Of a stretch of DNA of 64,000 bases, positions 30,272 through 40,719 are shown piece by piece. The notes beneath the pieces are model-generated. The model saw only the letters and a list, made by a program, of their open reading frames with translations. It searched no databases and was not told the origin of the DNA. This stretch comes from Plantimonas leprariae. GTDB lineage: Bacteria > Pseudomonadota > Alphaproteobacteria > Rhizobiales > Rhizobiaceae. How positions within the stretch are numbered: position 1 is the stretch's first letter; every line of letters starts with the position of its first letter. The stretch covers positions 62,001 to 126,000 of the forward strand of contig NZ_VZDO01000004.1 in NCBI RefSeq assembly GCF_008802405.1. Reading direction: 5' to 3'. The translations under genes were made by a program, and so were the position numbers.

Positions 30272-31352
30272 CGACGACCGTCGTTTCATGGCGGCCGCGC
30301 TTCGGCTGGCGGAGCGGCATTCGGGCCTCACCGGAACGAACCCTTCGGTCGGCACGATCCTCGTCCGTGACGGCGTGGTCGTCGGGCGAGGCATCACCGC
30401 GCCGGGCGGGCGGCCGCATGCGGAGACGATCGCGCTCGCGGAAGCCGGCGAACGAGCGGCCGGAGCGACCGCCTATGTCACGCTGGAGCCGTGCTCCCAC
30501 CACGGCCGCACGCCGCCCTGCGCCGAAGCCTTGATCGCGGCCGGCGTCGCGCGTGTCGTCATCGCCGCGAGCGATCCAGACCCGCGCGTCGACGGGCGCG
30601 GCGCGGCGATGCTGCGCGCGGCCGGCATCGTGGTCGAGGCGGGCGTCCTGGCCGCGGAAGCGCGTCGCTCGTTGGCCGGATATCTCTCGCGAATGACGAG
30701 GAAGCGCCCGTATGTGACGATGAAGTTTGCGATTTCCGCCGACGGCATGATCGGCCGTCGCGGTGAGGGGCAGGTCGCGATCACGGGACCTGATGCCAAT
30801 CGCCAGACCCATCTCCTGCGCGCGCGGAGCGACGCGATCCTCGTCGGCATCGGGACGGTCGCGGCCGACGATCCCAGCCTCACCTGCCGCCTGCCGGGCC
30901 TCCGCGACCGCTCGCCGACGCGCATCGTGCTCGATTCCCGGTTGGAAATCCGGCCGGACTCCGTTCTGGTCCGGACGGCGAGGGATGTGCCCGTGATGGT
31001 CGCGACACTGGCGCCAGCATCCGAGCAGGCCTCGGCCATCCGCGCCGCGGGGTGCGAGCTTCTCGCCTGCGAGGCCGAGCCCGGAACGAACCGGATCGCG
31101 CTGCCGGAACTCTTCGAGGATCTGGCGGCGAGAGGCCTGTCCAGCCTGATGGTCGAGCCCGGAGCCCGGCTCGCCGCGACCTTGCTGGAGCAGCAACTCG
31201 CCGATCGCCTGATCGTGGTCCGCGGCGAAACCATCGTCGGCGCGGGTGGAGTTCTGGCGCCCCTCGATGCCGGATCGCCAGAGGGCTTCCGCAAGGTCAC
31301 CGAATACCGTTTCGGTCCCGACCGCTGGCAGGAGTTCGAGCGACTCGCCTGA
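30264..31352 (+). CDS. ribD: Bifunctional riboflavin biosynthesis deaminase/reductase
   Basis: RibD deaminates the pyrimidine intermediate from GTP cyclohydrolase II and then reduces its ribosyl side chain. The 362-residue protein has an N-terminal cytidine-deaminase-like zinc domain with H-A-E ('[10 protein letters not shown]') and P-C-x-H ('[13 protein letters not shown]'), and a C-terminal reductase domain ('[14 protein letters not shown]', 'TRIVLDSRL', '[11 protein letters not shown]'). Normally the last motif reads V-E-G-G; here it is V-E-P-G, a small deviation. The ATG at 30264 overlaps nrdR. Next in the pathway are ribE and ribH downstream. Confidence 0.94.
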   Translation: MADDDRRFMAAALRLAERHSGLTGTNPSVGTILVRDGVVVGRGITAPGGRPHAETIALAEAGERAAGATAYVTLEPCSHHGRTPPCAEALIAAGVARVVIAASDPDPRVDGRGAAMLRAAGIVVEAGVLAAEARRSLAGYLSRMTRKRPYVTMKFAISADGMIGRRGEGQVAITGPDANRQTHLLRARSDAILVGIGTVAADDPSLTCRLPGLRDRSPTRIVLDSRLEIRPDSVLVRTARDVPVMVATLAPASEQASAIRAAGCELLACEAEPGTNRIALPELFEDLAARGLSSLMVEPGARLAATLLEQQLADRLIVVRGETIVGAGGVLAPLDAGSPEGFRKVTEYRFGPDRWQEFERLA

Positions 31353-31423
31353 GCAGAGACATTCATTGTGATCGGACGCTCCGATCGCTAGATGCGGGGG
31401 GAAATCAGGAAGCGGGACCATCC

Positions 31424-32041
31424 ATGTTCACCGGAATCGTCACCGATGTCGGGCGGATCGACGCCGTCGAGGCGCTGCCGGAGGGTAAGCGCTTCCGGGT
31501 CGAGACGGCCTACGATCCGGCCGGCATCGCCATCGGTGCATCGATCGCCTGTTCCGGCATCTGCCTCACCGTGACGGCGCTGCCGGAGGCCGACTCGAAC
31601 CGCCGCTGGTTCGAAGTGGAGGCTTGGGAGGAGGCTCTCCGCCTCGCGACGGCCGGCGCGTGGCGGGAAGGCACTCGCCTCAATCTCGAGCGTTCGCTGA
31701 AGCTCGGCGACGAGCTCAGTGGCCATCTCGTGTCCGGCCATGTCGACGGGCAGGCTGAAATCCTGTCCCGCGAGGCGGAGGGCGACGCGGTGCGCTTCCG
31801 CCTGCGCGTGCCGGCCGAGTTCAAGCGCTTCGTCGCGCCGAAGGGCTCGATCTGCCTCGACGGCACGTCGCTGACCGTCAACAGGGTCGAGGACGACGTG
31901 TTCGACGTCCTGCTCATCCGGCATTCGCTGGAGGTGACGACCTGGGGAGAGCGGCAGGCGGGCGACCGGGTCAACCTCGAGATCGACCAGATCGCGCGCT
32001 ACGCCGCCCGGCTCTTCGCGGCCGATACGCAGGCGAACTGA
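31424..32041 (+). CDS. ribE: Riboflavin synthase alpha chain
   Basis: This enzyme dismutates two 6,7-dimethyl-8-ribityllumazines into riboflavin and the pyrimidine precursor. The 205-residue protein begins with the invariant 'MFTGIVTDVG' and shows the two-fold repeated lumazine-binding domains: 'GASIACSGICLTV' in the first, and 'GSICLDGTSLTV' in the second, plus 'LSGHLVSGHVDG'. The gene is often called ribC in older literature. ribH follows after 108 bases, which hold no FMN riboswitch I can recognise. Confidence 0.95.
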   Translation: MFTGIVTDVGRIDAVEALPEGKRFRVETAYDPAGIAIGASIACSGICLTVTALPEADSNRRWFEVEAWEEALRLATAGAWREGTRLNLERSLKLGDELSGHLVSGHVDGQAEILSREAEGDAVRFRLRVPAEFKRFVAPKGSICLDGTSLTVNRVEDDVFDVLLIRHSLEVTTWGERQAGDRVNLEIDQIARYAARLFAADTQAN

Positions 32042-32149
32042 CCGCCGACCGACTTTCGTCTTACATCCGACCAAGGACTTCGGTAAGGACGCCGCTTCGA
32101 CGACGCGGCGCCCCGCGCGCCGCCGTCGGAACGACCCGGAAGGACATTC

Positions 32150-32596
32150 ATGGCAGCCCCGCATCTCCTCATCGTGGAAGCCCGCTTCTACGACCACATC
32201 GCCGACGCGCTCCTCGAAGGCGCCCGGGCGGCGCTCGACGAGGCGGGCGCGACCTACGAGGTCGTCACCGTGCCCGGCGCGCTGGAGATCCCGGGGGCGA
32301 TCGGCTTCGCGCTGATCGGCGCGGACGAGGGCGGCAAGGAATACGACGGCTTCGTCGCGCTCGGCTGCGTCATTCGCGGCGAGACCTACCATTTCGACAT
32401 CGTCGCCAACGAATCCTGCCGGGCGATCATGGATCTGTCGGTGAACGAGGGCATAGCTGTCGGCAACGGCATCCTGACCGTCGAGACCGAGGAGCAGGCG
32501 CTGGTGCGCTCGGCCAAGGGCGAGAAGAACAAGGGCGGTTCGGCGGCGGAGACGGCGCTGACCATGATCGCGCTGCGCGAGCGGCTCGGAGGCTGA
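32150..32596 (+). CDS. ribH: 6,7-dimethyl-8-ribityllumazine synthase
   Basis: RibH condenses the ribityl pyrimidine with 3,4-dihydroxybutanone phosphate to give lumazine, the substrate of RibE. The 148-residue protein shows '[20 protein letters not shown]', '[18 protein letters not shown]', and '[20 protein letters not shown]', containing the active-site His and substrate loops. Family-typical length. nusB starts 5 bases downstream with a GTG codon. The ribD-ribE-ribH-nusB order is conserved widely. Confidence 0.96.
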   Translation: MAAPHLLIVEARFYDHIADALLEGARAALDEAGATYEVVTVPGALEIPGAIGFALIGADEGGKEYDGFVALGCVIRGETYHFDIVANESCRAIMDLSVNEGIAVGNGILTVETEEQALVRSAKGEKNKGGSAAETALTMIALRERLGG

Positions 32597-32600
32597 TCCC

Positions 32601-33101
32601 GTGAGCGACACCGCCCCGTCCCGGCCCGTGCGCCCCGCCAACAAGCGCGGCGCGGCCCGCCTCGCCGCCGTGCAGGCGCTCTATCAGATGGACGTCGGCG
32701 GTACCGGGCTTCTGGAAACGGTGGCCGAATACGAGACGACGCGGCTCGGCCAGGAGATCGATGGCGAGACCTACCGCGAGGCGGACGCCGCTTGGTTCCG
32801 CGACATCGTGTCCGGCGTGGTGCGCTCGCAGAAGACGCTGGATCCGATGATCCACACCTCGCTGACCGCCGACTGGCCGCTGTCCCGCCTCGATACGACG
32901 CTGCGTGCCATCCTCCGGGCGGGCGCCTACGAGGTCTTGAACCGCAAGGACGTGCCGACGGCCGTGATCGTCAGCGAATACGTCGACGTCGCCAGAGCTT
33001 TCTTCGCCGAAGAGGAGCCGCGCCTCGTCAACGCGGTGCTCGATCGAATCGCGCGGCGCTCGCGCGGCGAGGGGCGCGGCACGGACCCGCAGGACGAGTA
33101 G
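32601..33101 (+). CDS. nusB: Transcription antitermination factor NusB
   Basis: NusB binds boxA RNA with S10 (NusE) during antitermination of rRNA operons. The 166-residue all-helical protein shows '[19 protein letters not shown]' at the N-terminus and '[18 protein letters not shown]' and '[18 protein letters not shown]' in the C-terminal half. It uses a GTG start at 32601, 5 bases after ribH, and so is translated as the end of the riboflavin operon. The gap of 165 bases that follows holds the hppA promoter candidate. Confidence 0.95.
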   Translation: MSDTAPSRPVRPANKRGAARLAAVQALYQMDVGGTGLLETVAEYETTRLGQEIDGETYREADAAWFRDIVSGVVRSQKTLDPMIHTSLTADWPLSRLDTTLRAILRAGAYEVLNRKDVPTAVIVSEYVDVARAFFAEEEPRLVNAVLDRIARRSRGEGRGTDPQDE

Positions 33102-33148
33102 CCGCCGCCTCGCTTCCCCTGAGGACATCCCGCCCATCGTCGCGGCGC

Positions 33149-33176
33149 TTGACGCGGCCCGGTGCTTCGCTAACCT
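33149..33176 (+). promoter_or_regulatory. Candidate hppA promoter
   Basis: TTGACG (33149-33154), a 16-base spacer and TAACCT (33171-33176) resemble a sigma-70-type promoter about 90 bases before the pyrophosphatase start. It would allow hppA to be expressed apart from the riboflavin/nusB run. Confidence 0.45.
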
Positions 33177-33266
33177 CCGCCGCGTCGCGACGGGCCGATG
33201 ATGCACGCGCATGGCTGAGGGGAGGGACCGTCCGGTCGACCATTCGATCGGCGGCGAGGGAGTTTC

Positions 33267-35414
33267 ATGTCGACAGCATTGATTGTGGTCATCCTCTGCG
33301 GGGCGTTGTCCATCGCCTACGCGGCCTGGGCGACGCGTTCCGTGCTCGCGTCCGATCAGGGCAGCGAGCGCATGCAGGAAATCGCCGGCGCCATCCGCGA
33401 AGGGGCGCAGGCCTATCTCGCCCGCCAGTACACGACGATCGCGATCGTCGGCGTCATCGTCTTCGTCATCTCCTGGCTGCTCTTGTCCATCCACGCGGCC
33501 ATCGGCTTCCTGATCGGCTCGGTGCTGTCCGGCGTCGCCGGCTTCATCGGCATGAACGTCTCGGTGCGGGCGAATCTGCGCACCGCGCAGGCGGCCTCGC
33601 GCTCGCTCGCCGCCGGTCTTGCCATCGCGTTCAAGTCGGGCGCCATTACCGGCATGCTCGTCGCCGGCCTCGCGCTGATCGGCGTCGCGGCCTACTTCCT
33701 GATCCTCACGGGCGCGCAGGGCTATGCGCCGTCCGACCGCGTCGTTATCGACTCGCTGGTCTCGCTCGGCTTCGGCGCGTCGCTGATCTCGATCTTCGCG
33801 CGCCTCGGCGGCGGCATTTTCACTAAGGGCGCCGATGTCGGCGGCGACCTCGTCGGCAAGGTCGAGGCGGGCATCCCGGAGGATGATCCGCGCAACCCCG
33901 CCACCATCGCCGACAACGTCGGCGACAATGTCGGCGACTGTGCCGGCATGGCGGCCGACCTCTTCGAGACTTACGCTGTGACGGTGGTTGCCACGATGGT
34001 GCTCGGCGCGATCTTCTTCGCCGGCAGCGCGGTGGTCGGCACCGTGATGCTCTACCCGCTCGCCATCTGCGCGGCCTGCATCGTCACCTCGATCGTCGGC
34101 ACCTTCTTCGTGCGCCTCGGCCGCAACGGCTCGATCATGGGCGCGCTCTACAAGGGCCTCTGGGTGACGACGCTCCTGTCCGTCGCGGGCGTCGCGCTGG
34201 CGACCTACCTGACCGTCGGCTTCGGCGATGTCGGAACGGCGCCGGGAACGATCCTGTCCGGCCTCAAGCTGTTCTTCTGCGGCATCGTCGGGCTGATCGT
34301 CACCGGCCTGATCGTGTTCATCACCGAGTACTATACCGGCATCGGCTACCGCCCGGTCGGCTCGATCAGCCAGGCCTCCGTGTCCGGCCACGGCACGAAC
34401 GTCATCCAGGGGCTCGCCGTGTCGCTGGAATCGACGGCGCTGCCGACGATCGTCATCATCGCCGGCATCATCGCGACCTACCAGCTCGCCGGCCTCTACG
34501 GCACCGGCATCGCGGTGACCGCGATGCTCGGCGTCGCCGGCATGATCGTCGCGCTCGACGCCTTCGGCCCGGTGACCGACAATGCCGGCGGCATCGCCGA
34601 GATGGCCGGGCTGCCGGCGGACGTGCGGAAATCCACCGACGCGCTCGATGCGGTCGGCAACACGACGAAGGCGGTGACGAAGGGCTACGCCATCGGCTCC
34701 GCCGGTCTCGGGGCGTTGGTGCTCTTCGCGGCCTACAACTACGACCTCCAGTACTTCGTCGCGCAGGCGAAGGCCGGCCAGGGCTACGGCTACTTCCAGG
34801 GTGTCTCGCCGGACTTCTCGCTGACCAACCCGTTCGTGGTGGTCGGCCTGCTGCTCGGCGGTCTCATCCCCTACCTCTTCGGCGGCATCGCGATGACCGC
34901 CGTCGGGCGCGCGGCGGGCGCGGTGGTCGAGGAAGTGCGGCGGCAGTTCCGCGAGAAGCCGGGCATCATGGAAGGCCGCGAGCGTCCGGACTACGCCCGC
35001 GCGGTCGACATGCTGACGCGTGCGGCCATCCGCGAGATGATCGTGCCTTCGCTCCTGCCGGTGCTGGCCCCGATCGTCGTCTATTTCGCGGTGCTCGTGA
35101 TCGCCGACAAGAGCCAGGCCTTCTCGGCGCTCGGCGCGATGCTGCTCGGCGTCATCGTCACCGGCATCTTCGTCGCGATCTCGATGACCTCCGGCGGCGG
35201 CGCCTGGGACAATGCGAAGAAGAGCTTCGAGGACGGCTTCGTCGACGCGGCCGGCGTGCGGCACATGAAGGGCTCCGACGCGCACAAGGCCTCCGTCACC
35301 GGCGACACGGTCGGCGATCCCTACAAGGACACGGCGGGCCCGGCGGTGAACCCGGCGATCAAGATCACCAACATCGTGGCGCTCCTGCTGCTGGCAGTCC
35401 TGTCGCACCTCTGA
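33267..35414 (+). CDS. hppA: Proton-translocating membrane pyrophosphatase (K+-independent type)
   Basis: This enzyme couples hydrolysis of pyrophosphate to proton pumping across the membrane. The 715-residue protein has about 16 hydrophobic helices and the catalytic segment '[20 protein letters not shown]' with '[20 protein letters not shown]'. A second acidic site is '[16 protein letters not shown]'. The '[19 protein letters not shown]' segment carries lysine at the position that separates K+-independent H+ pumps from K+-dependent ones (which have Ala). Normal length. It ends in a strong terminator shared with convergent bamE. Confidence 0.96.
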   Translation: MSTALIVVILCGALSIAYAAWATRSVLASDQGSERMQEIAGAIREGAQAYLARQYTTIAIVGVIVFVISWLLLSIHAAIGFLIGSVLSGVAGFIGMNVSVRANLRTAQAASRSLAAGLAIAFKSGAITGMLVAGLALIGVAAYFLILTGAQGYAPSDRVVIDSLVSLGFGASLISIFARLGGGIFTKGADVGGDLVGKVEAGIPEDDPRNPATIADNVGDNVGDCAGMAADLFETYAVTVVATMVLGAIFFAGSAVVGTVMLYPLAICAACIVTSIVGTFFVRLGRNGSIMGALYKGLWVTTLLSVAGVALATYLTVGFGDVGTAPGTILSGLKLFFCGIVGLIVTGLIVFITEYYTGIGYRPVGSISQASVSGHGTNVIQGLAVSLESTALPTIVIIAGIIATYQLAGLYGTGIAVTAMLGVAGMIVALDAFGPVTDNAGGIAEMAGLPADVRKSTDALDAVGNTTKAVTKGYAIGSAGLGALVLFAAYNYDLQYFVAQAKAGQGYGYFQGVSPDFSLTNPFVVVGLLLGGLIPYLFGGIAMTAVGRAAGAVVEEVRRQFREKPGIMEGRERPDYARAVDMLTRAAIREMIVPSLLPVLAPIVVYFAVLVIADKSQAFSALGAMLLGVIVTGIFVAISMTSGGGAWDNAKKSFEDGFVDAAGVRHMKGSDAHKASVTGDTVGDPYKDTAGPAVNPAIKITNIVALLLLAVLSHL

Positions 35415-35431
35415 AGCGCTCTCCACAAACA

Positions 35432-35467
35432 AGAAGGCCCGCGGAGAGCGATCTCCGCGGGCCTTCT
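35432..35467. terminator. Bidirectional intrinsic terminator between hppA and bamE
   Basis: A perfect 16-base-pair stem (AGAAGGCCCGCGGAGA / TCTCCGCGGGCCTTCT) with a GCGA tetraloop sits 17 bases after the hppA stop and 22 bases from the convergent bamE stop. It can serve both transcripts. Confidence 0.85.
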
Positions 35468-35489
35468 GCGTTCCGAAAGTCCGGTATCG

Positions 35490-36020
35490 TCAGCCCGGAC
35501 CGGCGGGCTTGTTGATGTCGACGGGGTCGCGATTCTGCTGCACACCGGGGATGCCGGTGGGGCCGCCGGGCTCGAGAAGCTGGCCGATGAAGCTCACGTC
35601 CTTGCCGCCGGTCGGCGTGGTGCGCGAGATGAAGTCGAACAGCCTGCCGTTCTCGAGGCCGTAGTTGGCGATGTTCGTGACGGTGTCGTCCGGCCCGAAA
35701 TAGATCGCCAGCACCCGCTGGTCGACGATGTGCGGATTCATGAAGGCGACGGGCCGCACCCTCTTCTGCGAGATGTAGTAGAAGACCTCGTTGTCGAAGG
35801 TCGCCTTGGTGGACGGCGTGCCGAGCGCGGTGAGGACCTGTTCGCGGCTGGAGCCGACGGGCACGAGCTGGATGGTCTGCTCGTCCACCACGTAGCCCTG
35901 ATTCAGGACCTCGCTGGTGTTGCAGGCGCTGGCGAGGCTGAGCGACGCCATGCCGGCTGAGAGAAGGATCAGGCGTAGGCTCGTCCGACGGCGGATCAAC
36001 TTCGCACTCCCGTGAAGCAT
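35490..36020 (-). CDS. bamE: Outer membrane protein assembly factor BamE (OmlA-type lipoprotein)
   Basis: BamE is a small lipoprotein of the BAM complex that folds beta-barrel outer-membrane proteins. The protein shows a hydrophobic leader ending 'SLASACNTSEV', a lipobox-like site with the acylated Cys, and the SmpA/OmlA domain: 'GYVVDEQTIQLVPVGSSREQV', 'ALGTPSTKATFDNEVFYYI', 'RVLAIYFGPDDTV'. The start is uncertain: the ATG at 36020 gives 176 residues, while a TTG at 35999 has GGGAG seven bases upstream and may be the true one. A proline/glycine-rich tail follows the domain. Confidence 0.88.
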   Translation of the reverse strand: MLHGSAKLIRRRTSLRLILLSAGMASLSLASACNTSEVLNQGYVVDEQTIQLVPVGSSREQVLTALGTPSTKATFDNEVFYYISQKRVRPVAFMNPHIVDQRVLAIYFGPDDTVTNIANYGLENGRLFDFISRTTPTGGKDVSFIGQLLEPGGPTGIPGVQQNRDPVDINKPAGPG

Positions 36021-36171
36021 TTCCGTGCCGTTAAACGGCGCTCGCGTCATAAACACGGCGACACTGCGGCGCGGCTGCGCCCGCGCGGCGCGGTTCCGCC
36101 TCGTAAAGCAGTCCGTTCGCCGTTGCAATCGAGTCGCAGCCATGCGACGCCCATCGCCGATGGAAGGCACG

Positions 36172-36717
36172 ATGCTGTCGCGTTTCAAGCTGCGCAGGCA
36201 AATCCGCAACCGCAACCGCGAGATCGTGGACGCGCTCTACGAAAGCGTCGTCGCGCGTTCGCGGACGCCGAAGCTCTACCTGGAATTCGGCGTGCCCGAC
36301 ACGGTGATGGGCCGTTTCGAGTCCCTTTCCATCCACATCTTCTTGGCGCTCGCGCGCTGCAGCCGGGACGAAGCGACCAAGCCGGTGGCGCAGGACCTCG
36401 TCGACCGCTTCATCGTCGACGTCGAGGACTCGATCCGCGAGATCGGCATCGGCGACGTGGCGGTGCCGAAGCGCATGCGCAAGCTGACCGGCATGTTCTA
36501 CGAACGCGTCTCCGCCTACGATCCGCCGTTGCGCGACGGCGACGAGCCGGCGCTGGCCGCCAAGCTGGAGCGCTACGCCTTGGGCGAGGCTCCGCCGGAC
36601 CAACGCGACGCCGCAGCGCTCGCGACCCACATGATGACCACGAAGGCCGAGCTCGACCGGCTCGAAACGGATGCGATCCTTTCCGGCCGCCTGTTCGAAG
36701 ACGGATCAAGCCGATGA
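36172..36717 (+). CDS. Ubiquinol-cytochrome c chaperone (CBP3/UQCC1 family)
   Basis: The family assists assembly of cytochrome b in the bc1 complex in mitochondria; bacterial members are assumed to do the same. The 181-residue helical protein shows 'VDALYESVVARSRTPKLYLEFGVPD', 'GRFESLSIHIFLALAR', 'VAQDLVDRFIVDVEDSIREIGIGD' and 'VPKRMRKLTGMFYERV', all conserved in this family. The ATG at 36172 follows GGAAGG; longer upstream frames lack homology. ATGA overlap with the DUF177 gene; divergent from bamE. Confidence 0.9.
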   Translation: MLSRFKLRRQIRNRNREIVDALYESVVARSRTPKLYLEFGVPDTVMGRFESLSIHIFLALARCSRDEATKPVAQDLVDRFIVDVEDSIREIGIGDVAVPKRMRKLTGMFYERVSAYDPPLRDGDEPALAAKLERYALGEAPPDQRDAAALATHMMTTKAELDRLETDAILSGRLFEDGSSR

Positions 36718-37262
36718 GCGAGGGGCAAGCGCCCGACGCGCCGGTCTTCGCGCTCGTCGTTTCGCGGCTGCCGCAGGACGGGCTGCGCATCCGCTTCGAG
36801 GCGGACGAAGCGCAGCGGCGGGCGATCGCCGCACGCTTCGGCATCCTCGGCGTCGAGCGGTTCGAGGCCGAGCTTCTGGCCAGGCGCTGGCAGGACGACG
36901 GCGTCGCGGTGGACGGAACGCTCTTCGCCGCCACCCTGCAGCCCGACGTCGTCACGCTCGATCCGGTGCGCCAGGATATCGAAGAAGAAGTCACCCTCTT
37001 CTTCGTGCCGGAGCATTCGCGGCTGGCTCGCCCGGCGGTCGCCGAGGACGACGCGATCGATCTCGATCCCGGCGACGAGGCGATCGAAACCTTCCGCGGC
37101 GACCGGATCGACCTCGGTGAGCCGCTGGTTCAGCTCCTCGGCGTTGCGCTCGACCCCTATCCGCGCGGGGAGGACGTGTCCTTCGAGGCGGTGCGCGAGG
37201 GCGAGCGCGAGCCCTCGCCCTTCGCCGTGCTCGCCCGGCTGCGGGAACCGAAGAAGGATTGA
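36714..37262 (+). CDS. DUF177 (YceD family) protein
   Basis: A 182-residue protein of the DUF177/YceD group, whose plant and cyanobacterial members affect 23S rRNA accumulation. Bacterial genes normally precede rpmF/plsX. The N-terminal half fits the family loosely ('[21 protein letters not shown]'). The C-terminal part carries the diagnostic acidic beta segment '[19 protein letters not shown]'. rpmF (L32) is absent between it and plsX here, as is usual in alphaproteobacteria. It overlaps CBP3 by 4 bases; a 175-base gap without an obvious gene follows before plsX. Confidence 0.88.
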   Translation: MSEGQAPDAPVFALVVSRLPQDGLRIRFEADEAQRRAIAARFGILGVERFEAELLARRWQDDGVAVDGTLFAATLQPDVVTLDPVRQDIEEEVTLFFVPEHSRLARPAVAEDDAIDLDPGDEAIETFRGDRIDLGEPLVQLLGVALDPYPRGEDVSFEAVREGEREPSPFAVLARLREPKKD

Positions 37263-37437
37263 CCGTGTCGTCCGCGCAGTTGCCGGAGGGCGCAGATCGG
37301 ATAAGAGGGCGTGCGCCGCCGGTTTTGGAACGGCTCGAAAGATCGTATGGAGCGGTGCCGTACAGGCGCCGCACAATCGTCGGCTTCTGCGGCAAGGGAG
37401 TCCGCCACCGCAAGGTCGACATGAAAGCGAGCCGCAG

Positions 37438-38511
37438 TTGAGTTCCAGTTCAGGCGTGACGATCGCCATCGACGCGATGGGCGGCGACCACGGACCGTCC
37501 GTCGTGCTTCCCGGCGCCGCGATCTCGCTCGAACGCCGCCCCGGCATCCGCTTCGCCATCTTCGGCGAGGAGCAGGCCGTGCTGCCGGTTCTGGACGGCT
37601 TGCCGAAATTGAAGGCGGCCTCCGTGTTCCACCATTGCGACGTTTCGATCCGCATGGACGAGCGGCCCTCGCAGGCGCTGCGGCAGGGGCGCTACCGCTC
37701 CTCGATGTGGCGCGCGGTGGAGGCCGTGAAAACCGGCGAGGCGCATGTGGCCGTCTCGGCCGGTAACACCGGCGCATTGATGGCGATGGCGAAGTTCTGC
37801 CTTCGCACCATGGCGAAGGTCGAGCGGCCGGCGATCGCGGCCATCTGGCCGACGCTGCGCGGCGAGAGCATCGTGCTCGACGTCGGCGCGACCATCGGGG
37901 CCGACGCGCAGCAGCTCGTCGACTTCTCGCTGATGGGCGCGGCGATGGCGCGGGCGCTGTTCGGCGCCGAGCAGCCGACGGTCGGCCTCCTCAATGTCGG
38001 CGTCGAGGAAGTGAAGGGGCAGGAGGAAGTGCGCGAGGCCGCGCGCTTCCTGAAGGAGACCGCGATTTCCGGCCTGTCCTACAAGGGCTTCGTCGAGGGC
38101 GACGATCTCGGCAAGGGCACCGTCGACGTCGTGGTGACGGAAGGCTTCACCGGCAACGTCGCCCTGAAGACGGCGGAAGGCACCGCGAAGCAGATCGCCG
38201 GCTATCTCCGGGCCGCCATGTCCCAGACCTGGATGGCCCGGCTCGGCTACATCCTGGCGAAGAGCGCCTTCGACCGGCTGCGGGACAAGATGGATCCGCG
38301 CAAGGTGAACGGCGGCGTCTTCCTCGGGCTCAACGGCGTCGTCATCAAGAGCCACGGCGGCACGGACGCGGAAGGGCTGGCGGCCGCGATCGACCTCGCC
38401 TGCGCCATGGCCGAGAACGGCCTGCTCGGCAAGGTCGAGGAAGCGCTTCGCCTGTTCCACGAACGCCTGACGGCCGAAACGGTCGTCGAAGTCGCGCCGG
38501 AGACGATCTGA
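37438..38511 (+). CDS. plsX: Phosphate acyltransferase PlsX
   Basis: PlsX converts acyl-ACP to acyl-phosphate, the donor used by PlsY to start phospholipid synthesis. The protein begins '[21 protein letters not shown]' and contains '[12 protein letters not shown]', '[13 protein letters not shown]' and '[18 protein letters not shown]', all family signatures. No ATG fits the start. The TTG at 37438 gives 357 residues; a GTG at 37456 is the alternative. Overlaps fabH by one base (TGATG). plsX-fabH links phospholipid and fatty acid synthesis. Confidence 0.94.
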   Translation: MSSSSGVTIAIDAMGGDHGPSVVLPGAAISLERRPGIRFAIFGEEQAVLPVLDGLPKLKAASVFHHCDVSIRMDERPSQALRQGRYRSSMWRAVEAVKTGEAHVAVSAGNTGALMAMAKFCLRTMAKVERPAIAAIWPTLRGESIVLDVGATIGADAQQLVDFSLMGAAMARALFGAEQPTVGLLNVGVEEVKGQEEVREAARFLKETAISGLSYKGFVEGDDLGKGTVDVVVTEGFTGNVALKTAEGTAKQIAGYLRAAMSQTWMARLGYILAKSAFDRLRDKMDPRKVNGGVFLGLNGVVIKSHGGTDAEGLAAAIDLACAMAENGLLGKVEEALRLFHERLTAETVVEVAPETI

Positions 38512-39488
38512 TGCACACTCGGCGCTCCGTCGTCCTCGGCACCGGCTCCGCGCTGCCGGCCCGCACCGTCTCCAACCGCGAGCTCGAAAAGACGATCGAG
38601 ACTTCCGACGAGTGGATCACGCAGCGCACCGGCATCCGCAACCGGCGGATCGCCGGCGAGGGCGAGACGACGGTCTCGCTCGGCGAGGCGGCGGCCCGCA
38701 AGGCGCTCGATGCGGCCGGCGTCACGCCCGCCGACATCGATCTCGTGATCCTCGCGACCGCGACGCCGAACAACACCTTTCCCGCCTCGTCGGTGCAGGT
38801 GCAGCGGCGGCTCGGCATCGCTCGCGGCTTCGCCTTCGACGTGGCTGCGGTCTGCAGCGGCTTCGTCTACGCGCTGACGACGGCGGACCTGTATCTGCGC
38901 TCCGGCATGGCGACGCGCGCCCTCGTCATCGGGGCGGAAACGTTCTCGCGCATCGTCGACTGGGAGGACCGGACGACCTGCGTGCTGTTCGGCGACGGGG
39001 CGGGGGCCGTGGTGCTGGAAGCGGCGGAAACGGCCGAGGGCGCGGCGGGGCGCGGCGTGCTGGTCTCGCGCCTGCGCGCCGACGGCAACCACGAGGAGAA
39101 GCTCTACGTCGACGGCGGTCCCTCGACCACCGGTACCGTCGGCAAGCTGCGGATGGAGGGCCGCGAAGTCTTCAAGCACGCGGTGGCGATGATCACCGAC
39201 GTGGTCGAGGAATCCTTCGCGGCGGTCGGTGTCGATGCCGAGGCGGTCGACTGGTTCGTGCCGCACCAGGCGAATCGGCGGATCATCGACGCCTCGGCGA
39301 AGAAGCTCGGCATCGCGCCGGAAAAGGTGGTCGTGACGGTGCAGGACCACGGCAATACCTCCGCCGCCTCCATCCCGCTGGCGCTCGACGTGGCGGTGCG
39401 CGACGGCCGCATCAAGCGCGGCGATCTGGTCCTCCTGGAGGCCATGGGCGGCGGTTTCACCTGGGGGGCGATGCTCGTCCGCTGGTAG
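38511..39488 (+). CDS. fabH: Beta-ketoacyl-ACP synthase III
   Basis: FabH performs the first condensation of type II fatty acid synthesis, joining acetyl-CoA and malonyl-ACP. The 325-residue thiolase-fold protein has the full catalytic triad: C115 ('[11 protein letters not shown]'), H252 ('[10 protein letters not shown]') and N282 ('[14 protein letters not shown]'). The ATG overlaps the plsX stop by one base. ihfA follows after 137 bases that carry their own promoter candidate. Confidence 0.96.
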   Translation: MHTRRSVVLGTGSALPARTVSNRELEKTIETSDEWITQRTGIRNRRIAGEGETTVSLGEAAARKALDAAGVTPADIDLVILATATPNNTFPASSVQVQRRLGIARGFAFDVAAVCSGFVYALTTADLYLRSGMATRALVIGAETFSRIVDWEDRTTCVLFGDGAGAVVLEAAETAEGAAGRGVLVSRLRADGNHEEKLYVDGGPSTTGTVGKLRMEGREVFKHAVAMITDVVEESFAAVGVDAEAVDWFVPHQANRRIIDASAKKLGIAPEKVVVTVQDHGNTSAASIPLALDVAVRDGRIKRGDLVLLEAMGGGFTWGAMLVRW

Positions 39489-39530
39489 CTGCGACAGGCT
39501 CCCGGCCGCCCTGTCAAGGTCTTCTTAACC

Positions 39531-39558
39531 TTGATTAAAGGTCGGAATTGCGTATCTT
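39531..39558 (+). promoter_or_regulatory. Candidate ihfA promoter
   Basis: TTGATT (39531-39536), 16 bases, then TATCTT (39553-39558) about 70 bases before the ihfA start; the region is clearly more AT-rich than its surroundings. An overlapping TTAA-N6-TTAA (39525-39538) resembles a CtrA box but has the wrong spacing. Confidence 0.5.
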
Positions 39559-39625
39559 GGCGCCGTCTAAAGGTCGGCCGCGACGTTGGGGAGCAGCGCG
39601 GGCGTCTGGATTTCAGGGGATGGGC

Positions 39626-39976
39626 ATGAGCGACAAGACGATCACGCGGGCCGATCTCGCTGAAGCCGTGTTTCGCAAGATCGGGCTTTCCCGCACCGAG
39701 TCCGCTTCGCTCGTCGAGATGATCCTCGAAGAGATGTGCTCGACGATCGCCCGGGGCGAATCGGTGAAGATCTCGTCCTTCGGCTCGTTCCTGGTGCGCG
39801 ACAAGAACGAGCGCGTCGGCCGCAACCCGAAGACCGGCGAGGAAGTGCCGATCCTTCCGCGCCGCGTTGCGGTGTTCAAGCCGTCGAACGTCATGAAGGA
39901 CCGCATCCTCGAAGCGCATTCGAAGCGGATCGGCGGCGGCGTGAGCGTGACGCCGGCGCTGAAGGCGGCGGAATGA
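39626..39976 (+). CDS. ihfA: Integration host factor subunit alpha
   Basis: IhfA pairs with IhfB to bend DNA in replication, transcription and recombination. The 116-residue protein shows the DNABII fold: '[20 protein letters not shown]' helices, '[12 protein letters not shown]', and the intercalating proline arm '[20 protein letters not shown]'. The ATG at 39626 is chosen because AGGGGA lies just upstream; ATG at 39620 is in frame but too close to it. It ends in a short extra tail. The merR gene follows 17 bases later. Confidence 0.95.
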   Translation: MSDKTITRADLAEAVFRKIGLSRTESASLVEMILEEMCSTIARGESVKISSFGSFLVRDKNERVGRNPKTGEEVPILPRRVAVFKPSNVMKDRILEAHSKRIGGGVSVTPALKAAE

Positions 39977-39993
39977 CGCCAGACGCCTGACGC

Positions 39994-40557
39994 ATGAGCA
40001 TGAAGAGCACCGACGCGTTCCGGACGATCAGCGAAGTCGCGGAAGAGCTCGACCTGCCGCAGCACGTGCTGCGGTTCTGGGAGACCCGCTTCTCGCAGAT
40101 CCGCCCGATGAAGCGTGGCGGCGGCCGGCGCTACTACCGGCCGGACGACGTCGAACTGCTGAAGGGCATTCGATACCTGCTCTACGTCAAGGGCTTCACC
40201 ATCAAGGGCGTCCAGCGCATCCTGCGCGAGAACGGCAACCGGTTCGTCGTCGGCGTCGGTGCGGGCGACGTCGCCTCGCTGGATGCGATGCCGGCTGTGG
40301 CGGGCGACCGCGAGGCCGGCGAGGTGGAGATCGGAGTGCCGGAGGATACGGAAGGCGAGGCGGAACCGGAGATCGCGCCGGCCTCGGCTTCGCCGGTCGG
40401 CGAGCGGCGGTCGGGGTTCACGTCCTTCCTGCGCCGCGACCGCGGCACCGGTGGCGACGAGGCGCCGGTCGGGCTGCCGCGGGAAAGCGTCGCGACGCTG
40501 CAGGACGTGCTGATCGAACTCCTCGAATGCAAGCGACTGCTCGACCAGTCGCGCTGA
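39994..40557 (+). CDS. MerR-family transcriptional regulator
   Basis: A 187-residue regulator with an N-terminal MerR winged helix ('[28 protein letters not shown]'-type start and '[18 protein letters not shown]'), and '[13 protein letters not shown]' for the helix before the dimer coil. The rest, from about residue 85, is acidic low-complexity sequence without the metal-binding cysteines of MerR/CueR. The target is unknown. This gene follows ihfA in many alphaproteobacteria and precedes tRNA-Pro, so it is core rather than part of a metal-resistance element. Confidence 0.9.
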   Translation: MSMKSTDAFRTISEVAEELDLPQHVLRFWETRFSQIRPMKRGGGRRYYRPDDVELLKGIRYLLYVKGFTIKGVQRILRENGNRFVVGVGAGDVASLDAMPAVAGDREAGEVEIGVPEDTEGEAEPEIAPASASPVGERRSGFTSFLRRDRGTGGDEAPVGLPRESVATLQDVLIELLECKRLLDQSR

Positions 40558-40642
40558 TCCACCCGTGCGACGCGTCTCCGGCGGGGCGGAGCGCGAATGG
40601 GGCTTGCCTCCCGGGGCCGCCTTCTCTAGGAAATGGTGCAGT

Positions 40643-40719
40643 CGGAGCGTAGCGCAGTCTGGTAGCGCACTTGGATGGGGTCCAAGGGGTCGGAGGTTCA
40701 AATCCTCTCGCTCCGACCA
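40643..40719 (+). tRNA. tRNA-Pro (anticodon GGG)
   Basis: A 77-nucleotide cloverleaf with encoded CCA. Acceptor stem CGGAGCG/CGCTCCG, D-arm GCGC/GCGC, anticodon stem CTTGG/CCAAG with loop ATGGGGT giving anticodon GGG, T-arm with loop TTCAAAT, then A and CCA. All stems pair (one G-T in the T-arm). Confidence 0.97.

Noticed and set aside
32042-32149. Possible FMN riboswitch between ribE and ribH
   Set aside because: None of the conserved FMN-aptamer segments is present; only a GC-rich stretch is seen.
32427-35432. A 1001-codon minus-strand open frame opposite nusB and hppA
   Set aside because: It is antisense to well-matched conserved genes, its product is Arg/Asp/Gly/His-rich as expected for the reverse frame of GC-rich DNA, and it has no homology-like motif.
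37259-37441. A 60-codon plus-strand frame between the DUF177 gene and plsX
   Set aside because: It starts with TTG inside the preceding stop, has no convincing ribosome site and composition typical of noise; the 175-base gap is more likely a leader for plsX.
39525-39538. TTAA-CCTTGA-TTAA upstream of ihfA as a second CtrA box
   Set aside because: The spacer is six bases rather than seven, and the second half overlaps the -35 candidate.
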